This document shows positions 16,837 to 25,749 of a DNA stretch of 64,000 nt, one piece after another. The DNA comes from Muribaculaceae bacterium (GTDB lineage: Bacteria; Bacteroidota; Bacteroidia; Bacteroidales; Muribaculaceae), in NCBI GenBank assembly GCA_017427945.1, contig JAFRRT010000017.1, forward strand, positions 39,879 through 103,878. Reading direction: 5' to 3'. Made by a program: the position numbers and the translations under genes. Each line of letters starts with the position of its first letter. The stretch's first letter is position 1. The notes beneath the pieces are model-generated. The model ran no database searches. It had not been told where the DNA came from and saw only the letters and a list, made by a program, of their open reading frames with translations.

Positions 16837-16960
16837 TGTTCTTTATTATTTTCTATCAATGATTTGTAAATAAAACTGCTACTTTTGACACTAAAACTCC
16901 CTGATGGTTTAATTGCACATCGCAAAGTCATGGCATTGCCTGCAATGCCACGCAGGAGTT

Positions 16961-17422
16961 TCACAAAACGAGCTCCATGGTGGTCTTTTGCACCTGCATT
17001 CCCATGTTTTCATAAAAACAGTATGCAGCCTCGTTTCCCTCCCACACATTGAGCGTGATGTTGCGACAACCTATAGATGAGGCATACTCACGAACATAAT
17101 CAAACAGGGCCTTACCCACGTGCTTGCCCCGCGCTTTCTCATCAACGCATATATCATCGATATACAGCGTTTTGGTGTCCTGCAACAACAGGTCGTCCCT
17201 GATCTCGGTAATCTGGCAAAATGCATAGCCCAGGACCAATCCGTCGTCATAGACAAATACAGGCTTATGCACATCGTTTAACAACGCCTGCAGCTCTTGC
17301 CAGTCATACTTGGTCGTATCGGGCTTGAACAGGTCGGGACGTATCCTGTAATGCACCATGTTCACCTGGTGCAAAAGTTCAAGAATACGCTTGATGTCGC
17401 AATTATTTGCTTTCCTTATCAT
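16961..17422 (-). CDS. GNAT family N-acetyltransferase
   Basis: A 153-residue protein with the GNAT layout: N-terminal IRKANNCDIKRI, central strand TLYIDDICVDEKARGKHVGKAL (motif A, R/K-GKHVGKAL form), then NITLNVWEGNEAAYCFYENMGM (motif B), the hallmark of RimI-type and small-molecule acetyltransferases. Cytoplasmic. The acceptor is unknown. It is divergent from the lipoprotein gene at 17724. Confidence 0.85.
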   Translation of the reverse strand: MIRKANNCDIKRILELLHQVNMVHYRIRPDLFKPDTTKYDWQELQALLNDVHKPVFVYDDGLVLGYAFCQITEIRDDLLLQDTKTLYIDDICVDEKARGKHVGKALFDYVREYASSIGCRNITLNVWEGNEAAYCFYENMGMQVQKTTMELVL

Positions 17423-17723
17423 AAGTAATTAAAAACCAAAACAATACTTCTTCTCTTTGCTTATTTCCATCACTCTAAGCACTGTCACCTGATCATGAAT
17501 GACAGGGCAAATATACACAATTATCGCAAAATTATCGCGCAACTCTTCTATGATTTGATTTTCTTTAGTTCTTATGTTTATTGGCAGTAGTATTGTGGCT
17601 ATTGTGAAAAAGTAGTACCTTTGCGGCAGTATTCGGCACCTGTTGCGTATGCTCAACGACCAATTTCTGCCGTAATTCTTATGATTGCAACTAACTAATA
17701 ACAAATTACTTAACACCACAACT
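17423..17723. other. Divergent intergenic region with a promoter for the 17724 gene
   Basis: It separates two divergent genes. At 17616-17623 is TACCTTTG (plus strand), a good -7 box, with ATTG 20 nt upstream as a weak -33 match. This gives a leader of about 95 nt for the lipoprotein gene. No clear promoter was found for the GNAT side. Confidence 0.5.
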
Positions 17724-18236
17724 ATGAAGAAATTCTTTATCATTGCTGCTCTGATGCTTGCAACCACCATCGCGCTCACGGCATGCGGTGACGACGAGCC
17801 AAAAGAGAAGACCAAAGTCACTGCTACCTACACCATGACTTTTTCTCAAGATCTGCTTGACGCGTGCAACGTTTTCATCACCTATAAGGCCGAAAACGGG
17901 CGCAATGTGATGGAATCGGTCACGGCGCCCCAGTGGACCAAGACAGTCACAAGCGACAAGTTCCCCGCCGAGTTTGGCGTGCAATACGTCTTCAGCACCA
18001 AGAGCGAGGCTGAACTCACCAAGGAAAAGTATGACCTGAAATGCGACTTCAACTTCAAATACGTCACAACCAAAGGGGCCAGCTTTGCCAACAGCAGCAC
18101 AATCTTCGATAGCCAGGGCCTTGCCAAGAACAAAGTGGTTGAATACCTGAAGAAGTACAGCGGCAAGTCAACCGGTTACAAGGTGACCGAAGACGGCAAC
18201 ATGACACCGGCAAACAATCTGAACTACAATAATTGA
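17724..18236 (+). CDS. Lipoprotein of unknown function
   Basis: A 170-residue protein from MKKFFIIAALML; lipobox LTAC, acylated Cys near residue 20, followed by an acidic GDDEPKEK surface-export-like stretch. The mature part has alternating strands and no known motif. A frame extension to 17685 exists, but the MKK start gives a proper signal peptide. The acidic residues directly after the Cys fit the lipoprotein surface-export signal known in Bacteroidetes, so it may be displayed outside the cell. No operon partners. Confidence 0.75.
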   Translation: MKKFFIIAALMLATTIALTACGDDEPKEKTKVTATYTMTFSQDLLDACNVFITYKAENGRNVMESVTAPQWTKTVTSDKFPAEFGVQYVFSTKSEAELTKEKYDLKCDFNFKYVTTKGASFANSSTIFDSQGLAKNKVVEYLKKYSGKSTGYKVTEDGNMTPANNLNYNN

Positions 18237-18289
18237 TGCGTTGACTTGCGGCATACACGGCTAATGGACAACGGTTTCATTTGTTTGCC

Positions 18290-18308
18290 AACAAACGCTA
18301 ACAAACGC
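18290..18308. repeat. Two AACAAACGC direct repeats with 10-bp phasing
   Basis: AACAAACGC occurs at 18290-18298 and 18300-18308, one helical turn apart and about 18 bp upstream of the -33 element of the next gene. This is a plausible operator for a regulator of the large surface protein gene. Confidence 0.4.
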
Positions 18309-18325
18309 AAACGATTGTTAAATGA

Positions 18326-18357
18326 TTTGATTAATACTGATACTTTCAGTAATTTTG
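18326..18357 (+). promoter_or_regulatory. Consensus Bacteroidetes promoter of the 18487 gene
   Basis: TTTG at 18326-18329, 20-nt spacer, TAATTTTG at 18350-18357. Both elements match fully. The transcript would have a leader of about 120 nt, which is very A/T-rich before the ATG. Confidence 0.8.
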
Positions 18358-18486
18358 CCACATTATTATATGTGACTACCCATCGAACCGTATCAGAATA
18401 TTAACATTCAACACTTAAGCATAACAACTAAAAGCGTTATAACTTTTTATTAATCTTTTTATTAACCAATTAATTTATTCTGTTTT

Positions 18487-20694
18487 ATGAAGAAATTATC
18501 AGTACTTTTGGTTGCAGTTGCAGTTGCCCTGAGCGCATCTGCAGGTGTAAGCAAGCTCGTGAAAAGCAACGTGAATGCCCATGAGGCAAAGGCTAAGAGC
18601 GAGCTTCGTCACCAGAATCTCAACCTGCGTGGTGGTGAGGCCTTCCAGGGCATGCAGCTCCAGGCTTTTGACGCTACCGCACGCCCCAAGACCAACCACG
18701 CCCTGAAGAATGGCAACACCTTGTTCTGGGACTTTGAGGATGAGGCTTCGGTAAATGACTGGACCGTTTGGGACGAAGACGGTGACGGCTACAGCTGGGA
18801 ATGGACTTACAGCGAGGAAGGTGGCATCAAGACCCACAGTGGTTATGGTTGCATGGCATCTGCCAGCTACATCAATGACCTTGGCCCGCTTTATCCCCAG
18901 AACTGGTTGGTATCGCCTTGGATTGAACTGGGTGGCACCCTCGGCTTCTATGCTTGTGGCCAGGATCCCAGCTATGCTGCTGAGGTGTTTACTGTTTATG
19001 TATTTGTAAACGGTGATTACATCCAGATCTCTGAGGACATCACTGCTACCGGCAGGATGAAAGCCTACTCATTTGACCTGAGCGCTTTTGAGGGCCAGGA
19101 AGGTTGCGTATGCATCGTTCACTACAACGTTACCGACATGTTCCGTCTGAACGTCGATGACATCACCATCGGTGAGTTTGAGCCCGAGCCCGAGCCCGAG
19201 CTTCCCACTGCTATCACTGAGATTCCCGAGGGTTGCCAGGTTTACACCTACAGCCGCAACAGTGCTTGCGTTTACGTAAGCTGGCTTGGCATTGGCGAAA
19301 CCACTACCGACGGTAAGATCAATGTTGCCTTCGACATGACCAACGGCGACGTTTACGTACAGAACCCCTCATGGTGGCATGACAGCTTCGGCACCTGGGT
19401 AAAGGGTACCTATGACTGGATGACTGGTATCATCACCATCCCCACCGGCCAATACTTGACTTATTATGACGACTATGGTTATGGTATCGTCCTCGGTTGG
19501 GGTTCCACCTATGTTTACGAGGAAGAAGGTGAATACTACTTGGGCTATGAGCTTGATGACCGCACCACCGAGATCCAGCTGATGATCGACGACGATTGCC
19601 TGTATCTGCTGGGTTGCGCTGGCGACGTTTACGCCGAGTTCCCCGAGAGCTACAATGCTACTGGTCTGATGACTTATTACAGCGATGACTTGAGCATGAC
19701 CTCTCTCGAGTTCGCTAACCGTGACGAGTATGGCTATGCACTGCCTTGGGGCAGGATCCTGAACATCGTTCCCGCCGTTCCCGCTGATCCTACCGCTGAC
19801 GACTGGTATGACTGTGGTGATGAGAGTGGCTACTCGAGGTTCTACTTCACTCTGCCCAACACCGATGTTGATGGTAACCCCATCGATCTCGAGCACATCA
19901 GCTATAGCCTCTACATTGACAATGGCAATGGCCCCGAGCTGTTCCACTTCACTGGTGAGGATTACTACTTCGACCTCAATCCCGATGAGGACATCACTGA
20001 GGTTGACTACGCACTCTTCTCGAACGCTGTTGACTTTAGCGCAAGTGGCGTTTACATGTATGGCACCAACATGGAGGGTTACGAGCCCCTGTTCACCGAG
20101 AACATCGGTGTCCAGGCATTCTATACCGTTGATGGCATCAAGAATGCAAGTAAGATTGCTTGGCTCTATGAGACTCCCGAGCCCGAGGATCCCCACATGA
20201 CCGGTTACTGGTTGGTAATGGTACAGGCAGACGGCACCGAGGATTACCTCGAGCTGCAGATGGGTACCAATGGTGACTTTGTCAACCTGGTTGATGTAAC
20301 CTATCCCACCTTCATGAACATTGGTAACTTCTACTTCTTGATCGACGGCGTTGCTTATGGTGCTGCTGAGGAAGGCACTGCTGCTTATCTCGGCGATGCT
20401 GACGAGAACCCGCTTACCGAGGGTAACAACACCTACTTCGTTGAGAACGGTTACAGCTACGTACTCGGTATCCACCTCATCATGGACGAGAACACTGGTG
20501 ACCTGGTAGGCTACAGCGCATATGCTGCTCGCGGCGGTGCTGTTGACGTTGAGGAGATGAACGCAGGCAAGACTGTTGCCAGCGAGCGCTACTTCAACGT
20601 AGCTGGTCAGGAGATGGCTCAGCCCGAGGGCTTGACCATCAAGGTGACCACCTACACCGACGGTACCACCAGCACCGTTAAGGTTGTGAAGTAA
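18487..20694 (+). CDS. Large acidic exported protein with choice-of-anchor J-like domain
   Basis: A 735-residue protein with a signal peptide (1-20). Residues ~80-235 look like a cleaved-adhesin/choice-of-anchor J jelly-roll (LFWDFEDEA, NWLVSPWIELGG, VDDITIGEF). A short EPEPEPELP linker follows, then two or three beta-rich regions unusually rich in Asp, Glu, Tyr and Gly. The C-terminus (ERYFNVAGQEM, ending STVKVVK) resembles the short tail seen on many secreted Bacteroidales proteins. Codon choice is much more uniform (GAC, AAC, GGT, ACC) than in neighbours, which with the perfect promoter and strong terminator suggests very high expression. Function unknown; a surface or secreted structural or binding protein is likely. 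Confidence 0.75.
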   Translation: MKKLSVLLVAVAVALSASAGVSKLVKSNVNAHEAKAKSELRHQNLNLRGGEAFQGMQLQAFDATARPKTNHALKNGNTLFWDFEDEASVNDWTVWDEDGDGYSWEWTYSEEGGIKTHSGYGCMASASYINDLGPLYPQNWLVSPWIELGGTLGFYACGQDPSYAAEVFTVYVFVNGDYIQISEDITATGRMKAYSFDLSAFEGQEGCVCIVHYNVTDMFRLNVDDITIGEFEPEPEPELPTAITEIPEGCQVYTYSRNSACVYVSWLGIGETTTDGKINVAFDMTNGDVYVQNPSWWHDSFGTWVKGTYDWMTGIITIPTGQYLTYYDDYGYGIVLGWGSTYVYEEEGEYYLGYELDDRTTEIQLMIDDDCLYLLGCAGDVYAEFPESYNATGLMTYYSDDLSMTSLEFANRDEYGYALPWGRILNIVPAVPADPTADDWYDCGDESGYSRFYFTLPNTDVDGNPIDLEHISYSLYIDNGNGPELFHFTGEDYYFDLNPDEDITEVDYALFSNAVDFSASGVYMYGTNMEGYEPLFTENIGVQAFYTVDGIKNASKIAWLYETPEPEDPHMTGYWLVMVQADGTEDYLELQMGTNGDFVNLVDVTYPTFMNIGNFYFLIDGVAYGAAEEGTAAYLGDADENPLTEGNNTYFVENGYSYVLGIHLIMDENTGDLVGYSAYAARGGAVDVEEMNAGKTVASERYFNVAGQEMAQPEGLTIKVTTYTDGTTSTVKVVK

Positions 20695-20744
20695 TTAAAG
20701 CTATACGCTATAGCAATTAGGCTTTAGCTTTAATATTTGAACAG

Positions 20745-20778
20745 GTAGAGACGCAAGAATTTGCGTCTCTACTTTTTT
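20745..20778 (+). terminator. Strong intrinsic terminator
   Basis: A perfect 12-bp stem (GTAGAGACGCAA with TTGCGTCTCTAC), loop GAAT, followed by six T. It closes the transcript of the large acidic protein. Confidence 0.9.
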
Positions 20779-20844
20779 GTTAACAGGAATGGTGAGAGAG
20801 GACAATTGTTTGGGGAAATTGTTGTGAGAGTTGGCTTTTTTTTG

Positions 20845-20852
20845 TAATTTTG
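20845..20852 (+). promoter_or_regulatory. -7 box of the fRMsr/rarA/yraN set
   Basis: TAATTTTG, 6 nt before the ATG at 20859. It shows that the in-frame TTG at 20850, inside the box, is not the start. Confidence 0.5.
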
Positions 20853-20858
20853 TGGGGT

Positions 20859-21341
20859 ATGGAAAAAGAAGTAACTTATCAATTGCTGGTCAAGCAGGTG
20901 GCAAGCCTGATTGAGGGAGAGGACAACCTGATTGGACAACTCGCCAACGCCGCAGCACTCATTCATGAAACCATGGGTTGGTGGTGGACAGGATTTTATC
21001 TGGTCAACGACGGAGTGTTGCAGTTAGGGCCGTTCCAGGGCCCAGTAGCATGCTACCGCATCAAGCCCGGCCGAGGGGTATGCGGCACGGCATGGCAAGA
21101 GAACCGCACCATCGTTGTCCCCGACGTTGAACAGTTTCCGGGTCACATCGCCTGCAGCAGCTTGTCGCGCAGCGAGATTGTCGTTCCCCTGCATGATGCC
21201 GACGGGCAGGTAGTAGGAGTCCTGGACATCGACAGCAAAGACTTGGCAACCTTTGACGAGGAAGATGCCCGCTGGCTCGAAGCCATCGTCCGAGAGATTG
21301 AACGCCACGCCATCAATTGCCCACTAAAAACTAAACCCTAA
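20859..21341 (+). CDS. msrC: Free methionine-(R)-sulfoxide reductase (GAF domain)
   Basis: A 160-residue cytoplasmic GAF-domain protein. It has the fRMsr signature: WWWTGFYLV, GPVACYRIKPGRGVCG, and HIACSSLSRSEIVVP, with the three conserved cysteines of the family. It reduces free methionine-R-sulfoxide using a dithiol relay. It ends 6 nt before rarA and these are probably co-transcribed with yraN, combining oxidative damage repair and replication maintenance. Confidence 0.88.
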   Translation: MEKEVTYQLLVKQVASLIEGEDNLIGQLANAAALIHETMGWWWTGFYLVNDGVLQLGPFQGPVACYRIKPGRGVCGTAWQENRTIVVPDVEQFPGHIACSSLSRSEIVVPLHDADGQVVGVLDIDSKDLATFDEEDARWLEAIVREIERHAINCPLKTKP

Positions 21342-21347
21342 AAACTC

Positions 21348-22649
21348 ATGAGTTACGAACCTCTTGCTGAACGGTTGCGTCCACGGACGCTTGACGACTA
21401 CATAGGGCAACGCCACCTGGTGGGTGAGGGAGCCGTGATACGCCGCATGATTGAAAGCGGCAACATCTCCTCATTCATCTTGTGGGGACCTCCGGGCGTG
21501 GGCAAGACGACGCTGGCACGCATCATTGCCGAACAGACTCAGGTGCCGTTCTACACGTTGAGCGCTGTGACGTCGGGAGTGAAAGACGTGCGCGAGGTGC
21601 TGGAACGCTGTCAAGCCGATGCACGCAGCGTATTCTCCAAGGGTCGTCCCATCCTGTTCATCGACGAGATTCACCGTTTCAACAAGTCCCAACAGGACTC
21701 GTTGCTGGGTGCTGTGGAGCGCGGTACGGTGACGCTTATAGGAGCAACAACCGAGAATCCGTCGTTCGAAGTCATCCGTCCCCTACTCTCCCGCGCCCAG
21801 GTATATGTACTCAACCCATTGGATCGCGATGACCTGCTGCAACTGCTGGACCACGCCCTCAAGAGCGACAAGATGTTTGAAGGGCGCGAGGTTCGTGTCG
21901 AGGAGACCGAGGCGTTGCTGCGCTTTGCAGCTGGAGACGCCCGCAAGTTACTCAACATTCTGGACCTGATTTCACAATCGCTGCAAGAGGGAGAGTCTTT
22001 TATCATCAACGATGAGATTGTCACCAATCGGTTGCAGCAAAACCCGTTGGCGTTTGACAAAGGAGGCGAACTGCACTATGACATCATCTCGGCCTTCATC
22101 AAGAGCATCCGCGGCAGCGACCCCGATGCGGCTGTCTATTGGCTGGCACGCCTCATCGCCGGTGGTGAGGACCCCAAATTCATTGCACGCCGCCTGTGTA
22201 TCCTTGCCGCCGAAGACATTGGACTTGCCAATCCCAACGCGCTGCTGCTTGCCAACGCCACGTTTGATATCATCAATAAAATCGGCTGGCCCGAGGGACG
22301 CATTCCCTTGAGCGAGTGTGCCATCTACCTTGCCACCAGTGCAAAAAGCAACAGCGCCTACCTTGCCATTGACGATGCCCTGTCGATGGTGGAGCAGACT
22401 GGCAATGCACCCGTACCCCTCCACCTGCGCAACGCCCCGACGGGGCTGATGAAACAGCTGGGCTATGGCAAGGACTACATGTACGCCCATGACTTCCCAG
22501 GGCACTTCGTCAACCAGGAATACATGCCCGAGGAGCTGCATCACCCGCAACTGTGGCATCCGCAGGACAATCCTGCTGAAATCCAAATGACAGCACGTCA
22601 AGAGAGCCGTTGGGGCAAGAACGCCGGCCACGGCCCGAAGAAGGAATAG
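21348..22649 (+). CDS. rarA: Replication-associated recombination protein A (AAA+ ATPase)
   Basis: A 433-residue AAA+ ATPase of the clamp-loader-like RarA/MgsA/WRNIP1 family. N-terminal PLAERLRPRTLDDYIGQ, Walker A GPPGVGKTT (47-55), Walker B LFIDEIHRF, sensor 1 IGATTENPSFEV, and the C-terminal tetramerisation part with DPDAAVYWLARL and AEDIGLANP. It acts at stalled replication forks in the cytoplasm. Length is standard. Confidence 0.95.
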   Translation: MSYEPLAERLRPRTLDDYIGQRHLVGEGAVIRRMIESGNISSFILWGPPGVGKTTLARIIAEQTQVPFYTLSAVTSGVKDVREVLERCQADARSVFSKGRPILFIDEIHRFNKSQQDSLLGAVERGTVTLIGATTENPSFEVIRPLLSRAQVYVLNPLDRDDLLQLLDHALKSDKMFEGREVRVEETEALLRFAAGDARKLLNILDLISQSLQEGESFIINDEIVTNRLQQNPLAFDKGGELHYDIISAFIKSIRGSDPDAAVYWLARLIAGGEDPKFIARRLCILAAEDIGLANPNALLLANATFDIINKIGWPEGRIPLSECAIYLATSAKSNSAYLAIDDALSMVEQTGNAPVPLHLRNAPTGLMKQLGYGKDYMYAHDFPGHFVNQEYMPEELHHPQLWHPQDNPAEIQMTARQESRWGKNAGHGPKKE

Positions 22650-22682
22650 CCCGACTGGCACACCAGACTAACACAATCGGTC

Positions 22683-23063
22683 ATGGCACAACACAACAAA
22701 CTGGGAAAAGAAGGAGAACAAGCAGCACGAGATTTCCTCATCAGCAAAGGTTTCACTGTGCGTGAAACCAACTGGCGCATGGGGCATTTCGAAATCGACA
22801 TTGTAGCTCACGACCCCAAGACCAACCGTCTGCACATCATCGAAGTGAAAACACGCAGCAGCGACACACGCTATGATCCCTTGCAGTCCATTACAGCCAA
22901 GAAAATCAATAACTTGGTGAATGCCACCAATGGTTACATCGGTTTTTACCGCCTGGCTATGGCGGTGCAATATGATGTGATGGTGATGATTGGGCAGGCA
23001 CCCAACTTTGAGATACGCTACTACCCTAATGCCTTTCAGCCACGGCTGCGCTCTATACGCTAA
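22683..23063 (+). CDS. YraN family (UPF0102) nuclease-fold protein
   Basis: A 126-residue protein with the restriction-like fold pattern of the family: LGKEGEQAARDFL, then E37-x-D39, then E54-V-K56 in HIIEVKTR. The family is thought to bind or cut DNA, but activity is poorly defined. The start lies 33 nt after the rarA stop. Confidence 0.88.
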   Translation: MAQHNKLGKEGEQAARDFLISKGFTVRETNWRMGHFEIDIVAHDPKTNRLHIIEVKTRSSDTRYDPLQSITAKKINNLVNATNGYIGFYRLAMAVQYDVMVMIGQAPNFEIRYYPNAFQPRLRSIR

Positions 23064-23078
23064 CCGCTCACTGAAGAT

Positions 23079-24524
23079 TTAATCTTCCATGCTCTCGAAA
23101 AGATGGCACAAGAACGTGCCTATCTGTTCCCTGATGCTCGCCTGTGAACAAGTGAAGTTATTCACCAGCACTGCAAAGGCATACTGCGGCTCATCGGCAG
23201 GATAATAACCTACATAGCACTGCACATGGCGCATGCTGCCCGATTTGAGTACAATCTTGTCGCTCAACGGATTGGCTTTAAGAGTCTTGCCCGCTCGGCC
23301 GGAAGCCTTAGGCATCAAGTCACACAGGCGTACACCGTCAAAACGGCGATGCGCCATCATCGACAGCATATCTCCAAAGAAGTTCACCGATGCCTTGTTG
23401 GCCCTTGCAAGTCCGCTGCCGTCACGCATGAACAATGGCTCTGTGTCAACGCCTTGCAATTCCAGCCAGTGCTTCACGGCAGCAACGCCAATGACATCAA
23501 GGTCAGACGGCATGGCCTCCAGGCCCTTCGTCTCATAGTCGCGGGCACCGATGGCACGCAAGAGGGCATGGGCAAACATGTTGTCGCTGCGGTCGAGCAG
23601 TGAGGTGATGATTTCGGTCAGTTCGGGGGACTTGTGCAGCGCCAGCAGCACGGTCTCGGCATGGTCAAGATTGTCACGTGTGTACAGGTCCTGATGATAA
23701 TGGATGCCACTGGCCTTGATAGCACGCTCCAGGCTATCGACCAGCATGGGAGCCGGGGTGGGATTCGCATAGGTATCATTGAAAGACCTTGCAGCCGTCT
23801 CTCCGGTAAAGACCAGGGCCGGCACGCTGTAATCCAAATAAGCCGTAACGGCATTGCGGCCGCGACTGGCACGGCAACGGCTGAGGACCTTCAAGCCCGG
23901 CACGGGCGGAGTGATAGTGGATTTCGACACACGACCACGGGAATCCATGGTGCAGTTAACCGTCATGAGATTATCATGGAAACTCAAGGCATGAACCGCT
24001 GCGCCATAGTCAAAGGCTAAGTCACCCACGTCCCAATCCTCGTCAAAATAGGGGAAGCAGTAATAGCCATCATCACCGATGACTGCCCCTTCCACCTTGC
24101 GGATGCCCCACTCGTGCAGGGCATTGACCACCTCGGTCACGATGTTTGCCTGATCGGGCAGGAACACAGAGCCCAACGTGGGGTCTCCAGTGCCACGAAT
24201 GATGATGTTGCCCTTAAAGCAGCCGTCTTTGAGCTCACCGTCAAGATAGACGGGGGTCTCGAACCTGAAGTGGGGACCCAACAAGCCTAATGCTGCTGAT
24301 GAGACCACAGTCTTCATCGTCGAAGCTGTGATGTTGGCCTGCTCGGGGCGGTAGCTGGCAACCGAACGCATCGAGTCAAGGCTGATGAGCTGCACGCCAA
24401 CCGAAGCATAGCGCAACGAGGGATTGGCAACAAATCTGTCGATGGCCTCCTGCGGGCTTAAGGTTGCCGAAAGATGAGAGGCGATGGCAACAGCCATCAT
24501 TATAAATAATGTGATTCTTTTCAT
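23079..24524 (-). CDS. dacB: D-alanyl-D-alanine carboxypeptidase (PBP4, S13)
   Basis: A 481-residue periplasmic enzyme with signal peptide (1-20). The three penicillin-binding motifs are present: S68-T-M-K71, SDN in the segment DRSDNMFAHALLRAIG, and KSG in LKSGSMRHVQCYVG. The large inserted domain between the first two motifs is typical of PBP4/DacB. It trims or opens peptidoglycan cross-links. Its ATG overlaps the stop of the upstream HERIH protein gene (ATGA), so translation is coupled. Confidence 0.92.
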   Translation of the reverse strand: MKRITLFIMMAVAIASHLSATLSPQEAIDRFVANPSLRYASVGVQLISLDSMRSVASYRPEQANITASTMKTVVSSAALGLLGPHFRFETPVYLDGELKDGCFKGNIIIRGTGDPTLGSVFLPDQANIVTEVVNALHEWGIRKVEGAVIGDDGYYCFPYFDEDWDVGDLAFDYGAAVHALSFHDNLMTVNCTMDSRGRVSKSTITPPVPGLKVLSRCRASRGRNAVTAYLDYSVPALVFTGETAARSFNDTYANPTPAPMLVDSLERAIKASGIHYHQDLYTRDNLDHAETVLLALHKSPELTEIITSLLDRSDNMFAHALLRAIGARDYETKGLEAMPSDLDVIGVAAVKHWLELQGVDTEPLFMRDGSGLARANKASVNFFGDMLSMMAHRRFDGVRLCDLMPKASGRAGKTLKANPLSDKIVLKSGSMRHVQCYVGYYPADEPQYAFAVLVNNFTCSQASIREQIGTFLCHLFESMED

Positions 24525-24877
24525 ATACTATTGTTTTTGGGTTGATGACGACGTTTTTTGTCACTCATGTAGTGACGCCAGGAATACATGGGGCGGTGGC
24601 GCAGATAATTCATGTTGCGCTGATTGGCGTAGGCCTCGCGCTCAAACGAGATGTTTCGATAGGCATTGCCGCGCATGGGCAACCTGATGAGCCATTCAAT
24701 AAAATAGGCAAGAAAGAAAAACACAAAGAGCATCTCACGCTGTTGCGCCGAGTGGATGCGCTCATGGTTCATCATCTCGTTGCTCAGGTAAACCCCTGGG
24801 TGCACAAAAAGCACTCCCAACAGATTGATGGCAGTGAATCCCCTGAATGGCAATATCGAAGTGCGTACTATTTTCAC
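24521..24877 (-). CDS. Membrane protein with HExxH-type motif
   Basis: A 118-residue protein with a hydrophobic N-terminal part, MNHERIHSAQQ (a zinc-protease-like H-E-R-I-H), a transmembrane helix (LFVFFFLAYFIEWLIRL) and a basic C-terminus with AYRNISFEREAY. This arrangement is common in small conserved Bacteroidetes membrane proteins of unknown role. Peptidase activity is possible but unproven. Translation is coupled to dacB by a 4-bp overlap. Confidence 0.72.
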   Translation of the reverse strand: MKIVRTSILPFRGFTAINLLGVLFVHPGVYLSNEMMNHERIHSAQQREMLFVFFFLAYFIEWLIRLPMRGNAYRNISFEREAYANQRNMNYLRHRPMYSWRHYMSDKKRRHQPKNNSI

Positions 24878-25062
24878 TGCTGCAAATATACACAGAAAAT
24901 CTTGAACACGGGAGCAAAACGGGAAAAGAAAAAGGATTTCGACGTGTAGTCACATCTCTTGTGAACATCGCCAAAGAACTGCAAAACAGAGCATAAAACG
25001 CTCCCCAAACAGCTAAAAACATACCGAAAACCATGGCAAAACATCAAATAGCAGATTTTTCT

Positions 25063-25094
25063 TTTGGTGTTATTGGGAATTTGACTTAAATTTG
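25063..25094 (+). promoter_or_regulatory. Consensus promoter of the 25129 gene
   Basis: TTTG at 25063-25066, 20-nt spacer, TAAATTTG at 25087-25094. Both elements match. The leader is about 28 nt. Confidence 0.75.
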
Positions 25095-25128
25095 CGGTTT
25101 ATAGTAACAAATTTGACCCTACGACAAA

Positions 25129-25725
25129 ATGAATCAGATACCAAAATACTTGCTTTTAGTAGTGGCATACGTGCTGGCGTTGTTTGCTGTTGAATGCTTG
25201 GGATTCTTCCACCCCTTCGCATGGACCTATAGCGCAGTTTTCGCTGCAGTTCTAGCAGCTTGGCCCTATTTCAAACTGTGCCAGCGTTTCCCAATGCCCG
25301 GTGTCGCAATCTTGTGCGCCATTGTGTTACTGCTGTTCAACTACCTGATTGACCAGGGTCATGAGTATTTCGCCGTGGGTTGCGTAGGATTCGGATGCAT
25401 CGCCGAGATGTTGCGTAAGTTTTTCGGAAATTACCGAGGCCGCAAGGGCGTCATCGCCAGCTATGCCGTGATGTCCCTGATTCCGTTCTCAAAGAGCATC
25501 GTCCTGTGGGTTGACTATGAAACGGCCATGGAATTGGTTATCAGCCGCATGGGTGACATTTATGCAGCCGTAATGGGCCGCATGCTCTCTAAATACATGT
25601 TACTTGCAATGATTATCCTCACGCTCGTGTTCGCCGTGACAATCATGTGGCTTCTCACCCAAAACTGGAGACCACGCGAGAGCTACAACGTGTACCGCGT
25701 TGAAGATGAGGAATACGAAGAATAA
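25129..25725 (+). CDS. Putative ECF-transporter S component (MptD/Trep_Strep type)
   Basis: A 198-residue inner-membrane protein with five or six hydrophobic helices, few charged loops and a cytoplasmic tail ending in acidic residues (EDEEYEE). The layout, with the conserved-looking GYL/GVIASYAVMSL region between helices, fits the MptD family of putative ECF substrate-binding subunits. Such subunits bind a vitamin or metal and work with a shared energising module encoded elsewhere. The substrate is unknown. No A or T component is in the window. Confidence 0.6.
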   Translation: MNQIPKYLLLVVAYVLALFAVECLGFFHPFAWTYSAVFAAVLAAWPYFKLCQRFPMPGVAILCAIVLLLFNYLIDQGHEYFAVGCVGFGCIAEMLRKFFGNYRGRKGVIASYAVMSLIPFSKSIVLWVDYETAMELVISRMGDIYAAVMGRMLSKYMLLAMIILTLVFAVTIMWLLTQNWRPRESYNVYRVEDEEYEE

Positions 25726-25733
25726 TTGATGAC

Positions 25734-25749
25734 GATGCCGCCCGGCATC
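25734..25749. terminator. Hairpin between convergent genes
   Basis: GATGCC (25734-25739) pairs with GGCATC (25744-25749) around GCCC. It lies just after the ECF-like gene and touches the stop codon of the convergent capD-like gene. No T-run follows, so terminator function is tentative. Confidence 0.35.

Noticed and set aside
19369-20475. Antisense frame of 368 codons inside the large acidic protein gene
   Set aside because: It arises from the strong codon bias of the true gene (few TTA, CTA or TCA codons) and its residues (many V, I, G, E) show no domain.
21972-22661. Antisense frame of 229 codons inside rarA
   Set aside because: rarA is a firm AAA+ match over this region.
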